A DNA stretch of 64,000 nucleotides from Zoroaster sp. YZ-2022 (taxonomy: Eukaryota > Echinodermata > Asteroidea > Forcipulatida > Zoroasteridae), in contig CM055823.1 in assembly GCA_029582265.1 (NCBI GenBank), positions 22,455,290-22,519,289 of the forward strand, read 5' to 3'. The position numbers and the translations under genes are program-made. Below, in pieces: positions 11,225-22,918 of the stretch (the first letter of the stretch is position 1; each line of letters opens with the position of its first letter). The notes below the pieces were generated by a model. It was not told where the DNA came from, did no database searches, and saw only the letters and a program-made list of their open reading frames with translations.

Positions 11225-11644
11225 TTAAAGATTTTCCCCTGATAATAAATCAGGCCCTGCTGCTTTGTTAATATTGATTTGCCTAAAAACTTTCTCTACT
11301 AAAGAGGTACTAATTTCTAGCTCATTAATTTCATTGGCATTAGTTACAAGAGCATGTTTAAGTGCAGTTAGATCATCATTTGACTGATTTATATCGAACC
11401 TATTAAAGAAGTTATTCAAATTATTTGCAAAGACCATAGGATCAGTATCAGCTGGTATTTTAACATCCTGTTTTTTGCTACTGCCTATCACTTTCTTAAG
11501 TCCACTCCACGCTTTTTTTTTATTTCCAGCTTTAAAATCATTCTTAATTCTCTCTCCAAATTGTTGCTTTCCATGTCGGATTAAGGAATCAATTTCTTTC
11601 TGAATTGTTCTTTTCTTTTGTTTGTCGTTCTCACGTGCTGCCTG
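11225..11644 (-). pseudogene. Linker and RT start of the Rex1/CR1-group LINE
   Basis: The frame encodes a Lys-rich linker (SLIRHGKQQFGERIKNDF) followed by VFRQININKAAGPD, the first conserved RT block of this group. It ends at a stop just before the main RT frame at 11056. The start codon near 11662 belongs to the host LINE, so the element is truncated within the linker. It belongs with the RT frame at 9929-11056. Confidence 0.7.
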
Positions 11645-12615
11645 TAAGGAAATTATTGACATTAATTGTAACCATAGGATTGCTGTATAAATTGTTTATC
11701 CATTGTACTAAACCAGACGGAACGCCCATTTTATTTATCATAGCGTACATATAGCGCCATTCTATACGATCAAAAGCTTTTTCTTGATCAATGCTTATTA
11801 TAGCCGCTTCTTTATTGTAAAGGTTCACATAATCAATAACATCTCTTAAAATCATCAAGTTTTCTTGAATGTTTCTGCCCTGCACTCCACATGTTTGATC
11901 TTCATCTATGACAGACGGCATCAATTTGCGTAAACGTTTGGTTAGAACTTTAGAAATAATTTTATAATCAACATTGAGAAGACTAATACTAATAGGTCTC
12001 AAATTTTTTTAATCACTTCTTTCTCCTCTATTCTTAAATAATAATCTGATAAGAGCCCTGTTCATTGAGTCTGGTAACCTACCCTTCTTGTGACAATATT
12101 CTACCAAATCAACAAAATCATTCTTAATAACTAATAAGATACCAAAAGGTCAAATAAAATTCAACAGTTAGACCATCCAGTCCTGGGGCTTTGTCTTTCG
12201 CCATATCATTGAGCGCTTGATGCATTTCTAATTCTTTTATATCTTTTTCCATATCTTGAAAAATGTCTTCTTCAAAATGAAAAGTATTAACTGTACCCAA
12301 AATCTTGTTCAAATGAAAATTGTTAATTCCTTTCGAGGAAAACAGGTTTTTATAGAAGGTGCTAACATGCTGTAACATAATATGTATGGGTTCATTCAAT
12401 ACTCGACCTTTTGTGTCTTCCAAATGTTTAATAAGATTGTTGTTCCGTTGTTGCTTCTCTGCAGCAAAAATTATTTACTCGGTTTTTCTCCGCCCACCTT
12501 TTGTTTAGTATGCAAACTGAGTTTAGCTCTTTCCCATTTGCGAGTTTCGCAAAGTTTAATATTTTTCTCTATTTCTTCTAGCTCAGTCATATTATTGTCG
12601 GAAGGATGACTAATA
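11645..12615 (-). pseudogene. LINE B ORF2: RT N-terminal part to motif A
   Basis: Two frames carry the region. 12423-12124 contains MAKDKAPGLDGLTVEFYLTFW. 12002-11645 contains RPISLLNVDYKIISKVLTKRL-type sequence, GRNIQENL and IISIDQEKAFDRIEWRYMY (motif A with catalytic Asp), ending at NPMVTINVNNFLT where the Rex1-type LINE enters. The segment between them (12003-12123) keeps recognisable coding in another frame, including the reverse-strand equivalent of YCHKKGRLPDSMNR. The order matches the + strand copy at 23.4-24.3 kb. Confidence 0.85.
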
Positions 12616-12705
12616 ATATAATCGTACCTTTAAAAAAAAAATTCTTCTTCCTGTTTTTCTTTGTACCTTTTCTCGCCTTCATAATCCTTAATAATTTCTT
12701 TTAGC

Positions 12706-13380
12706 CTATTTTTTCCAAACAAATAAACAATCATAACGGTATTTTTGGGTAATCCAGAATTTCCAAAACCACTCAACTCTAGTTTTACATTGGTTGTCTT
12801 TAAGAAGTTCATTATTACAAATCCATCTTCCTTTTCCCGTGGTAATGGTTTGGTAATCAAAACGGACAATTATTGTACTGTGATCTGACAGACCTGAAGA
12901 ATCAACAGATATTTCTTTTAGTTGGTATCCGAGTGTTTCTGAAATTAGGACATAATCAATTCTACTCGGTCTTTTAATTACTTTGTGGTAAAATGTGTAT
13001 CCTGGTTTATTCTCTATATATCTCCATGTATCAATCAGTTTATTTTCCTGTATCATATTAAAAAGAGAAGTTTTGCTTTGATCGTAAATATTTGTTGAAT
13101 CTAATTGACAGTTAAGATCACCACCAATAATGCAATTATAGTTAGGATAGTTATCCAAAAGGGAGTTCCCAAATTCTACAAAAAATTGCTTCCGCATAGA
13201 AGCACCATTTGGCGCATACAATGAGACTAAATTAACAGTGACACCATCAATTTCTATATCCCCCCTAACCCATCGTCCATGTGAATCACTCCGAGGGTTA
13301 ACAAGATTGAAAACACTTTTCTTTGAAATTAAAATAGCAACGCCACAACTGTTAGCCTTTCCATGACTGAAAAGAATTTG
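12706..13380 (-). pseudogene. LINE B ORF2: endonuclease, C-terminal part
   Basis: After the MITE the frame reads QILFSHGKANSCGVAIL, then VNLVSLYAPNGA, CIIGGDLNCQLDS (GD-N block), RPSRIDYVLIS and SSGLSDHSTIIVRF (SDH block), followed by a Trp-rich linker. These are the later catalytic blocks of an AP-type endonuclease. The codons before QILF come from the MITE. The N-terminal half is at 13912-14111. A frame change near 12.7-12.87 kb links it to the next segment. Confidence 0.88.
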
Positions 13381-13911
13381 GGGTAGAATGTCGTATCTGG
13401 CCGCCACTAGCACTATAACTCCCAAGACAACAAAAGCAGTTGGAGGATTTTGAAGGATTTTTATTGTTCAGTAACAATGCTTAGGGAGTTAGGGTTAAAT
13501 ATAACCAATAATGTAATCTTACCTACCTGGTAAGGTGGAGAACATATGGATGATGATGGACATATACTTCAAATAATTCCAGGATATTTATTTTAGGAAA
13601 AATCAGGCATTTTTGGTATACGATGACTTCCTCAGTCATGTCAGTCTGATCTTGTAAACTCCACAATTAGTGACCAACACAGTCATTGTACATGCGTAGT
13701 GGCAACTATAATAGGATCCTTCTATTTTCTGAAGGGAGGATTTTTTAGAAGGAAATCAAGTCCGAAAACCATCATAAAAGTGGATTTTAAAGATAGTTTT
13801 TGCTTTCTGTACCACCAAAAATCGATAGAATGATTTTTTAACTGCTTAGTGGTTGCAAAAAAAATCCAAAAAAGCCCTTAAAAAGTGGCGGCCGGATACG
13901 ACATCCTTTCC
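13381..13911. mobile_element. 531-bp MITE with 28-bp TIRs and 8-bp TSD
   Basis: The left end GGGTAGAATGTCGTATC and the right end (reverse complement GGAAAGGATGTCGTATC) are inverted repeats, both continuing into GGCCGCCACT. Flanks AGAATTTG (13373-13380) and AAAATTTG (13912-13919) form an 8-bp duplication with one mismatch. The host LINE protein reads VGQIL on one side and QILFSHGK on the other, which confirms the duplication in coding terms. The 8-bp TSD fits hAT, P or Merlin. No transposase ORF. Confidence 0.85.
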
Positions 13912-14111
13912 AAAATTTGCCCAACCCACTGTTTGCGCCATAAGGTTTCATCTTTTTCTTCACTGTGTGTCTCCTGGAGGAACACTATATCCACTTTTTT
14001 CCTTGCAAAATATTCATAAACCATGTCCCTTTTTGGGGTATTTTTTAAGCCGTTTACATTTAATGTGGCTATAGTGTACGCCATCAAGAGAATCAAAGTG
14101 AAGCCAAACAT
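13912..14111 (-). pseudogene. LINE B ORF2: endonuclease, N-terminal part
   Basis: The frame begins with TIATLNVNGLKNTPKRDMVY and reaches KVDIVFLQETHSEEKDETLW before entering the MITE after WVGQIL. LNVNG and LQETH are the first two catalytic blocks of L1-type endonucleases. It lies directly after ORF1 on the minus strand, as expected for ORF2 start, and continues after the MITE at 13380. Confidence 0.88.
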
Positions 14112-14234
14112 GACAATTATGTGGAAATTTTGGAACTCACCAGCAAAATTTATGTTTTTCCGCGTCCCCTTCCTTTTGCTTCTTTTGCTTCTTTCATTTC
14201 TTGTCGGGCTGGGCTAGCTTGGTATGGTTCCTTT

Positions 14235-15486
14235 CTATGTGTGGCTACAGATCCAGTTCCTCGTTTTTTTCCGGAATCGTTGTACCCCCTTCCTCAGGTA
14301 GGGGACCCATTCGTCTTGTTCTGGATCTTTTTGAGTGTCTTCTCTCCTATTGTTTTGGTCTTCTTCAAGGTCTTGGTCGTCTTGTTCCATATTTAAGTCT
14401 GTGTCATTCTTTTCGGCGTTCTCTAGGGTTGTTTTACACTTTTTTCCGCCCTCGGTCCTTCCTTGTTCAATTTCTGCTCTCCTCTTTTCGACGGCTTCGT
14501 CCCAAAACCCTGGAATGGTCTTGATTTGTTTACGTGATACCATGTCTACCAATGCATCACTTCTCTTTCTAGGGAGTTTGTCCTTCTTGCTGTTTCTCTC
14601 TGGCGTGGTGTGCGTGTTGTCCGTGTTGTCGGTTTTCTCTTTTTCTTTTGCTTCTTATTTTTGTTGGTCGTTTCTGTTGTTGGTGCAATTGGTTCTGTCT
14701 GTTCTCTCATCTCAACAACTACTTGTGCTCTCTTCATCTTGATTTTCTTCTTCCATTTCCTCTTGCCCTTCACTGTCTTCCTCCTTGTCTGTTTCCTCTT
14801 CTTCTTCTTCATCGTCCGTCGTATTATTTGCTTCCTTCTTTTAAAACCTCGTCTACTGGTGGCATGTTCTTCAGTTTCTCAATTTTTTCATGGATGTCTG
14901 CCCGGTGTTCTTGGGATCCGCATATGAAACAGCGGCCGCGTCTGTCACAGTCTCTGGCAATGTGTCCAGGTTGCTGGCATATTTTGCATGTTCTCTGCTG
15001 CCCACGGTGTCTGACTGGTAGGTTGAAATTCTCGACATTGACGAAACTTGGAATTGGTTTCTTCACATGTTTAATTAGAAGGCTTCGCACTCCGTTTTCT
15101 ATGGTGTTGTCGAAATCATGATGTCGCCGCCGAACATTAGCCACTGTGCCATACTGCATAAGGGCATTTAAAACTACATTGTCGCTCATTTCATAGGGTG
15201 CTTTGCCGTATGCTACCACAGAGTTGAAAACATCCGCTCTTTCGCATTCTATTAGCATTCCATTCAAATTAAGTCCCCTTGTTGCTATGTCTTCACAATA
15301 GCGTTCATTGTTTAGTGTTACGTTGTACCAGCCATTGTCCAACTCATCAGCAATACATTTTACAGAATTGTTGACGTTTAATTCTTCGTATATGGCATTG
15401 TTCACTTGCCTGGGCGATGGCTTGTTCTCCTTAACAAAGAATCGTATGGTATTTGGTCGTCTCAGCGTTGGCCTGTAGGTAGACAT
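14235..15486 (-). pseudogene. LINE B ORF1 with two zinc knuckles
   Basis: The first 220 codons (15486-14824) encode a basic N terminus (TYRPTLRRPNTIRFF), an RRM-like middle region (YGTVANVRRR), and then CKICQQPGHIARDC (CX2CX4HX4C knuckle, near residue 166) and a second, less canonical CFICGSQEHRADIH. After an in-frame stop near 14824 a different frame continues as a long Glu/Asp-rich tract (about 14810-14720), then Lys/Arg/Thr-rich and acidic stretches to about 14235. ORF1 proteins of Tx1-type LINEs bind element RNA. The stop and frame changes make this copy defective. Confidence 0.75.
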
Positions 15487-15613
15487 GGTGGCTATATTCG
15501 CAATTAAAGAGGTGTGGGCCTAAACCACTTCCTTTAAGATGGCTAGACCCAAAAAGCTGTAAAATTCCACTATTCTTGGAGCCGATGATAAGACGTGTCG
15601 TCGCTCCTCGAAC

Positions 15614-16527
<914 letters not shown>

Positions 16528-16608
16528 TCGCGTTAGCACAGCATGAAAAGAAAGATTTTGTTTTCCTTTCTGCCGGTTACACCTCGAGTCAAGCTACGTC
16601 CCGTAGCC

Positions 16609-17527
16609 TTAGATCTCGAGTGTCTTTCGCAGAATCCTTGCTGTCCCTAAGAGTGCCGCCTTCTGTAGTAATTCTACTCTAACAGATGTTCCTATCTCCT
16701 TGAGATGTTTCTCCAACGCCTTTGGGATTGTACCCAGTGCTCCCACTACCACAGAAACAACCTTCACCTTGACTTGCCACAGCTTGCGGAGTTCTCTCGC
16801 TAAATCCTGATATTTCTGTACCTTCTCCTTCTCCTTTGAAGCTACTCTACTATCACCCGGCACAGCTATATCAATAAGATGACACATCTTTGCATGCTTA
16901 TCCAAGACAACAACATCCGGCCGTCTATGTTCTATAACATGATCTGTCTGGATGTTGAAGTCCCAGAGAATATTGACATGATCCGTTTCTTCAACCTTTT
17001 CCGGCACATGGTCGTACCACTTCGATTGCACCTTGACACCGTACTTCTTACACAGATCCCAATGGATCACCTTGGCCAACTTGTCGTGTCTGCCTTTGTA
17101 CTCTGTCTGAGCATGCACTCTGCATTCGCTGACAATGTGAAATACAGTCTCCTCCGCCGCATTGCACATTCTGCACATAGAAGAGACATCTGACTTCTCA
17201 ATCCTTGCCTTCATCACATTCGTCGGCAGAGACTGGTCTTGCGCTGCAGTAATCAGACCCTCAGTTTCTTTCTTTAGTTCTCCTCTCCTCAACCATTCCC
17301 AAGTCTTGCTACTTGCCACTTCTTCAGTACATCTCAGGAATCGGCCGTGAAGTGGTTTTTCCTGCCAATCTCGTGTTCTTTCTTCTCTTCTTTGATTCTT
17401 ATACTCCTTTGGACCTTTCGTCTGCCTTCATGTATTTCTGCGCAACCTTCAACAACTTTTCCCGAGTACTTCTTACATGACACTGCAAGCTCCTTCTCTC
17501 GATGTTAACGCTGTCTGATACACCAAA
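16609..17527 (-). pseudogene. R2/R4-group LINE: 3' part with restriction-like endonuclease
   Basis: The 236-codon frame (17319-16609) has KTWEWLRRGELKKETEGLITAAQDQSLPTN-type sequence, then a CCHC knuckle (Cys49, Cys52, His61, Cys66). The restriction-like endonuclease core follows: RPDVVVLD (residues 133-140), then LID (Asp150) and KEKVQKY. This knuckle-plus-PD-(D/E) order defines RLE-bearing non-LTR elements. Upstream, to the gap, the minus strand continues with related but stop-containing sequence (about 17330-17527), so the copy is truncated and degraded. Its 3' end lies about 80 bp from the (ATT)n tract; some R4/Dong-type elements are known to use TAA repeats. Confidence 0.82.
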
Positions 17528-18027
17528 NNNNNNNNNNNNNNNNNNNNNNNNNNNNNNNNNNNNNNNNNNNNNNNNNNNNNNNNNNNNNNNNNNNNNNNNN
17601 NNNNNNNNNNNNNNNNNNNNNNNNNNNNNNNNNNNNNNNNNNNNNNNNNNNNNNNNNNNNNNNNNNNNNNNNNNNNNNNNNNNNNNNNNNNNNNNNNNNN
17701 NNNNNNNNNNNNNNNNNNNNNNNNNNNNNNNNNNNNNNNNNNNNNNNNNNNNNNNNNNNNNNNNNNNNNNNNNNNNNNNNNNNNNNNNNNNNNNNNNNNN
17801 NNNNNNNNNNNNNNNNNNNNNNNNNNNNNNNNNNNNNNNNNNNNNNNNNNNNNNNNNNNNNNNNNNNNNNNNNNNNNNNNNNNNNNNNNNNNNNNNNNNN
17901 NNNNNNNNNNNNNNNNNNNNNNNNNNNNNNNNNNNNNNNNNNNNNNNNNNNNNNNNNNNNNNNNNNNNNNNNNNNNNNNNNNNNNNNNNNNNNNNNNNNN
18001 NNNNNNNNNNNNNNNNNNNNNNNNNNN
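17528..18027. other. Assembly gap (500 N)
   Basis: Exactly 500 undetermined bases, a conventional gap of unknown size, adjoining a tandem satellite that probably caused it. Confidence 1.
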
Positions 18028-18291
18028 TGCCAGCGTATGCCAGCGTATGCCAGCGTATGCCAGCGTATGCCAGCGTATGCCAGCGTATGCCAGCGCGGCG
18101 TATGCCAGCGTATGCCAGCGTATGCCAGCGTATGCCAGCGTATGCCAGCGTATGCCAGCGTATGCCAGCGTATGCCAGCGTATGCCAGCGTATGCCAGCG
18201 TATGCCAGCGTATGCCAGCGTATGCCAGCGTATGCCAGCGTATGCCAGCGTATGCCAGCGTATGCCAGCGTATGCCAGCGTATGCTACCGT
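18028..18291. repeat. 10-bp satellite (TGCCAGCGTA)n
   Basis: About 26 near-identical 10-bp units run from the gap, with one interruption near 18093-18100 (GCGCGGCG). Diverged units (CTAGCGTATG, GTATACCAGC) continue to about 18355. The array probably extends into the gap. Confidence 0.95.
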
Positions 18292-18359
18292 GCTTGAAAC
18301 GTATACAACCTATGCCTAACGTACCCCTAGCGTATGTCAGCGTATACCAGCGTTTGAGT

Positions 18360-18545
18360 GATAATTTTCATACGCAACAGTGTGACAGGGCCATAAAGAA
18401 AGGTCACTATATGACAGAATCTGATTCTTGTGACGGTTATTGGGAAGACCATAACGTTATTTCAGAGGATTTTGGAGTTTCAAGTGACACCTCAAACTTA
18501 TTGATGATTGTGAATCCAGCCTGGAATTACACAAGTGGATGTTGA
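18360..18545 (+). other. Short coding-like segment after the satellite
   Basis: One frame reads without stops through TESDSCDGYWEDHNVISEDF and PAWNYTSGC to a TGA at 18543. It is mixed and acidic in composition, unlike the surrounding AT-rich DNA, with a possible acceptor (GTGTGACAG) near 18384. It may be a terminal exon remnant or chance; no domain is recognised. Confidence 0.25.
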
Positions 18546-19391
18546 TTGATTAACCTGCGGTCGGATCGGGCCGGCCCACGGCGCGGTGGTTGTCCGTGGA
18601 GCTAGCTGAGCCTTACGCGGTTCAGCCCTGGCCACGATGATGAAGCGATGCCTCCCTGTGAAAACGTGGATCGTCTCCTAAACACTGACTGGTAATTGTT
18701 TATTCTGAACATTTGGATGGTGTGCTATTTACATCATCTCATTTATTGAATGACATTTGGAAAAAGTATACGTACAATCTATAAATTTTAAATTCTAAAA
18801 TTGTAATTATCCATTCATGGCAAAATAGCAAGGACATGTAAAATTATTCACTCTACTGTGACATGTACATTTTATGTTTTTTGTAATAAGTAACTTCCTA
18901 TTTCTCAAAATGCAAGGACATGTAGATATGTTTACTGTGTCTTAGGAGATTTTAACATGGAGTTTACAATGTAACATTTCAGAAGGATTGTGTAAGTATC
19001 AGATGTCTTTTATATTCAAATTAGTTTCCAAGGCTTTCTCGTTTTCTCGCTTGTGGTTACATGAGTTAGCCATCTTAATTCCCTGAATACAAGAGGTTGT
19101 GTACCTGTACATGTTCATTATAGTAAGCTGCCTAATTGTGTCTTTTTACTGTTTAACAAAAACATTGCTAGTCTTCTTAAAGAAGAAAGAGAAATACACA
19201 TACCTTAAAATGGCACATTTTACAAAATAATATTGAGAGGAATGGTTCTTTCATTTAATAAGTCCAATAATGAATTGACTGTGATTCCTGTCAGAATTTT
19301 ATTTGCTCACTTAATAAATTTAGTATTTCATTTCATTTATGAATGGAAATTAAATGTCTCATTTAAAATCAAATTGGTCTGAAAAAGTTAA
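18546..19391. other. No gene seen; GC-rich patch then AT-rich spacer
   Basis: 18550-18665 is unusually GC-rich (CGGGCCGGCCCACGG). I could not relate it to rRNA, tRNA or a known SINE. From 18680 on, the sequence is AT-rich without supported features. Confidence 0.5.
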
Positions 19392-19600
19392 AGGGACAAT
19401 ATCATCACACGATCAACATGGCATGGAATATTGGTTAACTCGGTGACTGAAATTAATACCCCACATGATAAGGTCATAATTATTACCATTGCTGCTGCAT
19501 AAATGAGCCAGTAATTTTCAGACACTGTGCTCATCTTAAAGTAGGACACCGATTCCATACCCTGTTGAAAGTCTACTCTGATCTTGATGACATTGTCCCT
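19392..19600. mobile_element. 209-bp MITE with TTAA duplication
   Basis: The ends AGGGACAATATCATCA and its complement (with one change) at 19585-19600 are bordered by TTAA at 19388-19391 and 19601-19604. The TTAA target and the AGGGAC start recall the piggyBac/Kolobok classes. No ORF. Confidence 0.85.
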
Positions 19601-19604
19601 TTAA

Positions 19605-20490
19605 TCACAGCTTTGCTATACAGCAACCCCAACCCCCTTTACATGTACAACCTGGGAGTATCCATGAGTATCCATGTGATTCAGTAATTGTTCTCCAACT
19701 AAAAGATAATATGTTTAATATCCAAACAAAATTACAACATCCTATAATTTGAATGTACATGTACAACTTATTTGGTATAAAGCTGATATTGGTATCAATC
19801 TTCACTAGAAATTGTGTAAGATGATGCCTTGAATAAAAGTGAAATTCTGAAAACCTTTTAAGTATTTTCAAATAAAGACATAAGGTATTAAATGCCACTC
19901 TTTTAGATTGCTTGCTTAATTTATTTATTGATTCAAGAAAAGTTATCATATACATAGAAGTTTCACCAACATTAATGTTGTACCTAATTACCTTAAAATA
20001 AATACATGTACACTGTACATGTCTTTGCATATGTTTAAAAACACAGCCCCTCCCGTATCCCTTTAAAAACAACATTCATTATGTATGCAGACTAAATCCG
20101 ATCAAAATATATTTGAGTGTTTGTTGTACACATTTTGATTAGCCATATGTCAATTCAAGCTACATACACATGTAATTATTAATCTGTGTTTTCAAACAAA
20201 GTGTTAAAATAAACTGAAACTATGAACTGGATACATTTTGTTTGCTGTTAATTCAGTCTTTCTCTAGTCTTTATTTCTTCTGTGGTGGCTGCATAGTTTT
20301 GATGTCAGTGGATCCAGGTTTCTGGTGAGCTGTGTGTAGGCCTATAGTGTCTTTGTACATCTCTACTGCCTTCCTCTATGGCCTGCTCCATGATGCGCAT
20401 CTTGTAGTCTAAGGCGATGAAAAATATAAATACCATTGTTTATAGAGTAATTATTCAAACATACGATTACACAAGTAACTGCAAAACCAG
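19605..20490. other. No gene seen; AT-rich spacer
   Basis: No coding, RNA or clear repeat signal is supported here. The open frame at 19605-20075 on the minus strand shows no conserved motif and has low-complexity composition. Confidence 0.5.
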
Positions 20491-21190
20491 TCATCCACTA
20501 TAACAAAATGTTATGATTATTTGTACCTCTATGATTGTACCAAAAGCTTTAGACAAGTTTACGAATCCACACAAAACAGAAATGAGTCTATAGTTACCAA
20601 ATTCACAAGGATTACCATTTGTATCGATTGGTGAACATTTAAATTCATTAGGAAAGATACATGTGGTTAAAGTTAAGTTGAAAAAATAACGGATCACATT
20701 ATATGCAAAATGACTGATTTAACCACCCTTGGACTGATGTTGTCTAGACATGCAGCACTGGTTTTTAATCACAATTTCACAGACTTCAAAAGCAGATGGA
20801 GCAAGTTCAAGAACAGTGCGTTAATATTGGGATGGCCAAGATACTTTTTGCATATCTGATTGTTTTTTTAATCAAGGTTGGCCCAATCTGTGTGAAATAA
20901 TTGTTGAATGCATTGGTTATTTCAGCAGGATTTTTAAGCATTAGTCCGTTGGAGTTAAAATCACATTGGGTGTTGCGTGGGAGTTTTTCTTAAGGATATA
21001 ATTTATAATCTTCCAGGCTTTTTGATATTGGATTTAGCACAAGAAAACTTCTCTGCGTAATAGTACCCGACTTTGACAGACCATTAAGGTTGTTACAGAA
21101 TTTCTTGTACTTCATTTTGTTGGTATTCTTTGGTTTGATCAGGAAGTTTTTGTGTTTGATGGATTGTATGATGCCATTGGTCATCTATGA
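20491..21190 (-). pseudogene. Decayed CR1/L2-like LINE fragment
   Basis: On the minus strand a linker block (MTNGIIQSIKHKNFLIKPKN, from 21184) is followed after stops by IRYFFNLTLTTCIFPNEFK and GNYRLISVL (20697-20570). A short gap follows, then FVNLSKAFGTI (motif A region). These are ordered blocks of a CR1/L2-type RT with an internal deletion between the second and third. Frameshifts occur throughout. Confidence 0.7.
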
Positions 21191-21410
21191 TTTTAATCTT
21201 CTATTAAGACTGATATTCTAAACTGGGAAATCATAAAGGTGATTTCAAATTTCACCCACAGTAAATAAAAATCACACGTCCAAAACTTTCGTACGCCATC
21301 TGTCGCTGTAGCGACCCAAACACTTGGCCACAGGACAGAATACTTATATATGCCAACTTGGGTGAAACAATCTACATAATACAGGAAATATTTATCTAAA
21401 AACAAATAAT

Positions 21411-21620
21411 ACACTCTTAAAACTAAAGTGTTAAATCAACATTTTAAAGAGTTCGGTCAGTGACAACTCTTTATAAAGTTGGATTTAACTTTTAAATTTT
21501 TTGAATTAACATTGATAAAGTTAGACTTAACATGACTCCATGTTAATTCAACACTTTCTTTGAGTTAAATTTAACTTTATAAAGTGTTGTCACTCACCGA
21601 ACTCTTAAAAGGTTGATTCA
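21411..21620. mobile_element. MITE with ~60-bp inverted arms (family 1)
   Basis: The left arm ACACTCTTAAAACTAAAGTG...AAAGAGTTCGGTCAGTGACAAC and the right arm ending ...GTCACTCACCGAACTCTT...GATTCAAC are inverted. The right arm lacks the last ~24 bp. A matching half copy lies at 57836-57900. Confidence 0.75.
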
Positions 21621-21622
21621 AC

Positions 21623-21949
21623 GATCTTGTCTGAAATAGCCATTGCTTAATTAAAATGATTTCAGCATATTTTTGTGAAGTTGTAAAGTGTTTGAAGTCC
21701 ATCTCTTTTAAGATACAATGAGACTTCAAATCAGTCTGTTTCTTTAGGTCTATACAAAATAATGTCATTGGTTCAGACTTTCAAATAAAGTTCAAATTAC
21801 CCAGGGTTATTCAAATTCGGACATTTCTATTAAATTGACTAAGGTTGCAAATTGATTTCAAAGTTTGAAGTACAACAAATTACAGAATTCAAACTTTTTC
21901 GAATATATCTCTTGTCCTGGTTGCAGCTCTCATATAAGTCGCCACTTTT
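21623..21949. other. No gene seen
   Basis: AT-rich, without supported features. It shares short phrases with about 26760-26850 (AAGTTGTAAAGTGTTTGAAGTCC-like), so both may belong to one old dispersed repeat. Confidence 0.45.
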
Positions 21950-22230
21950 TTCCAACTAATTTGCTGTTTGGGGGGAAAATATGGCCTAAAAAGGGTCTAA
22001 TGAGCTGCAGGCGAAAAATGGTTTTCACAGTTTTTGACCGATCACTAATATTTCACCAAACAATGCTTTCAGGAAAATCTAAGAACATTGAAGAAAATAA
22101 CCATATTAGATTGGCTTTAATGATTTTTGTTTTAACCCTATACTTTGTTTTCCCATCTTAGATATCTTCTGGTTGTAAGTATTCATGTCATGAATTTTAA
22201 TGGAGCCACCGATTTCTCTTGGGGGATGGG
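21950..22230 (+). pseudogene. Relic of a duplicated LRR-exon unit of the LGR gene
   Basis: The intron flank (TAATGAGCTGCAGGC, CACAGTTTTTGACCGATCA, CAGGAAAATCTAAGAA) matches the DNA before the LRR exon at 30169. The acceptor TTTTCCCATCTTAG and donor GTAAGTATTCATGTCAT match those around 29183-29254. Between the splice sites only 13 bases remain (22162-22174) instead of 72, so the exon body has been deleted. Used as an exon, it would shift the frame. Confidence 0.7.
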
Positions 22231-22834
22231 GGATACATACCCCCACTTTTTGGCCGGGGATGGTCTATAGGATCCCCCGCCCCCCAGGATTTTTCATGTA
22301 TTAAAATATATTAATCAGCGAACAATTCTTGCCGATTTATAATTTTTTAAAGTAAAAATACGTAAGAAAAGGAGAAGAGAAATGTTTCACGCGTTTTTTT
22401 TGGGGGTACCCTCCCCCTTGAGCGACGAGATCCAGAACTTCGTTGTACATTATGCAAACACATGATCATTCCCCACCACCAACCAGAGCTACGTCGCCTG
22501 CCTTGGGTCTGCATGAGACAGCCACTGAGTTATTGCCTTCTTTGGCATTTCATTTCAGTATTTTTACTAGGTGACTGTCTTCTGCTGACACAGGGCTACC
22601 TTCTATGTAATTTAGAAGCAAATCGAGAACGTTTTTTTTTGACAACATTTTGTTTTGTTTTTAACAGAAATGTAACTGTTTGGGGAAAAAGAAGATGAAA
22701 AAAGTTTTACTGAAGTTCAGTTTGCTATTTATTTTGCTAAAAAAAAAGAGAAAACGTAACCCAAGCCATTACCGCAGCTAGCAGCTGTCATGTCCCATAT
22801 GTTAAATAAATCGTTTAAAGTTTAAAATAGTAGC
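22231..22834. other. No gene seen; C/G-run patches
   Basis: GGGGGATGGGGGATACATACCC-like and CCCCCGCCCCCC tracts lie at 22228-22290, followed by AT-rich spacer. No supported gene. Confidence 0.5.
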
Positions 22835-22918
22835 GCCACTGAGTTTCGAACCAGGGTTATTTGCACTTAAACTATCCACTTAACTACTAAACTATACGAC
22901 TACGCTATCAATACGTGT
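22835..22918 (-). other. Degenerate tRNA-like sequence (SINE head or tRNA pseudogene)
   Basis: On the minus strand TAGTTTAGTAGTTAAG resembles an A box and CTGGTTCGAAACTC a B box at roughly tRNA spacing. The acceptor stem does not close convincingly, and no conserved SINE body follows. I would not call it a functional tRNA. Confidence 0.35.

Larger units (their letters stand above)
9736..11644 (-). mobile_element. Rex1/CR1-group LINE inserted in LINE B
   Basis: The insert separates NPMVTINVNNFLT (host RT, 11.65 kb) from ATRGIRQGCPLS (host RT, 9.70 kb). Its 3' end on the minus strand is a short microsatellite of ACCTTGA units (GTTCAAG repeats at 9739-9755), the kind of tail seen in CR1-group LINEs rather than poly-A. 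It is 5' truncated: only the linker and RT remain. The + strand relative of the host near 24250 reads through this junction without the insert. Confidence 0.85.

Noticed and set aside
14121..15121. Ser/Leu/Phe-rich + strand frames
   Set aside because: They are antisense shadows of the LINE B ORF1.
18546..18665. Ribosomal RNA fragment
   Set aside because: It is GC-rich, but no conserved rRNA phrase could be recognised.
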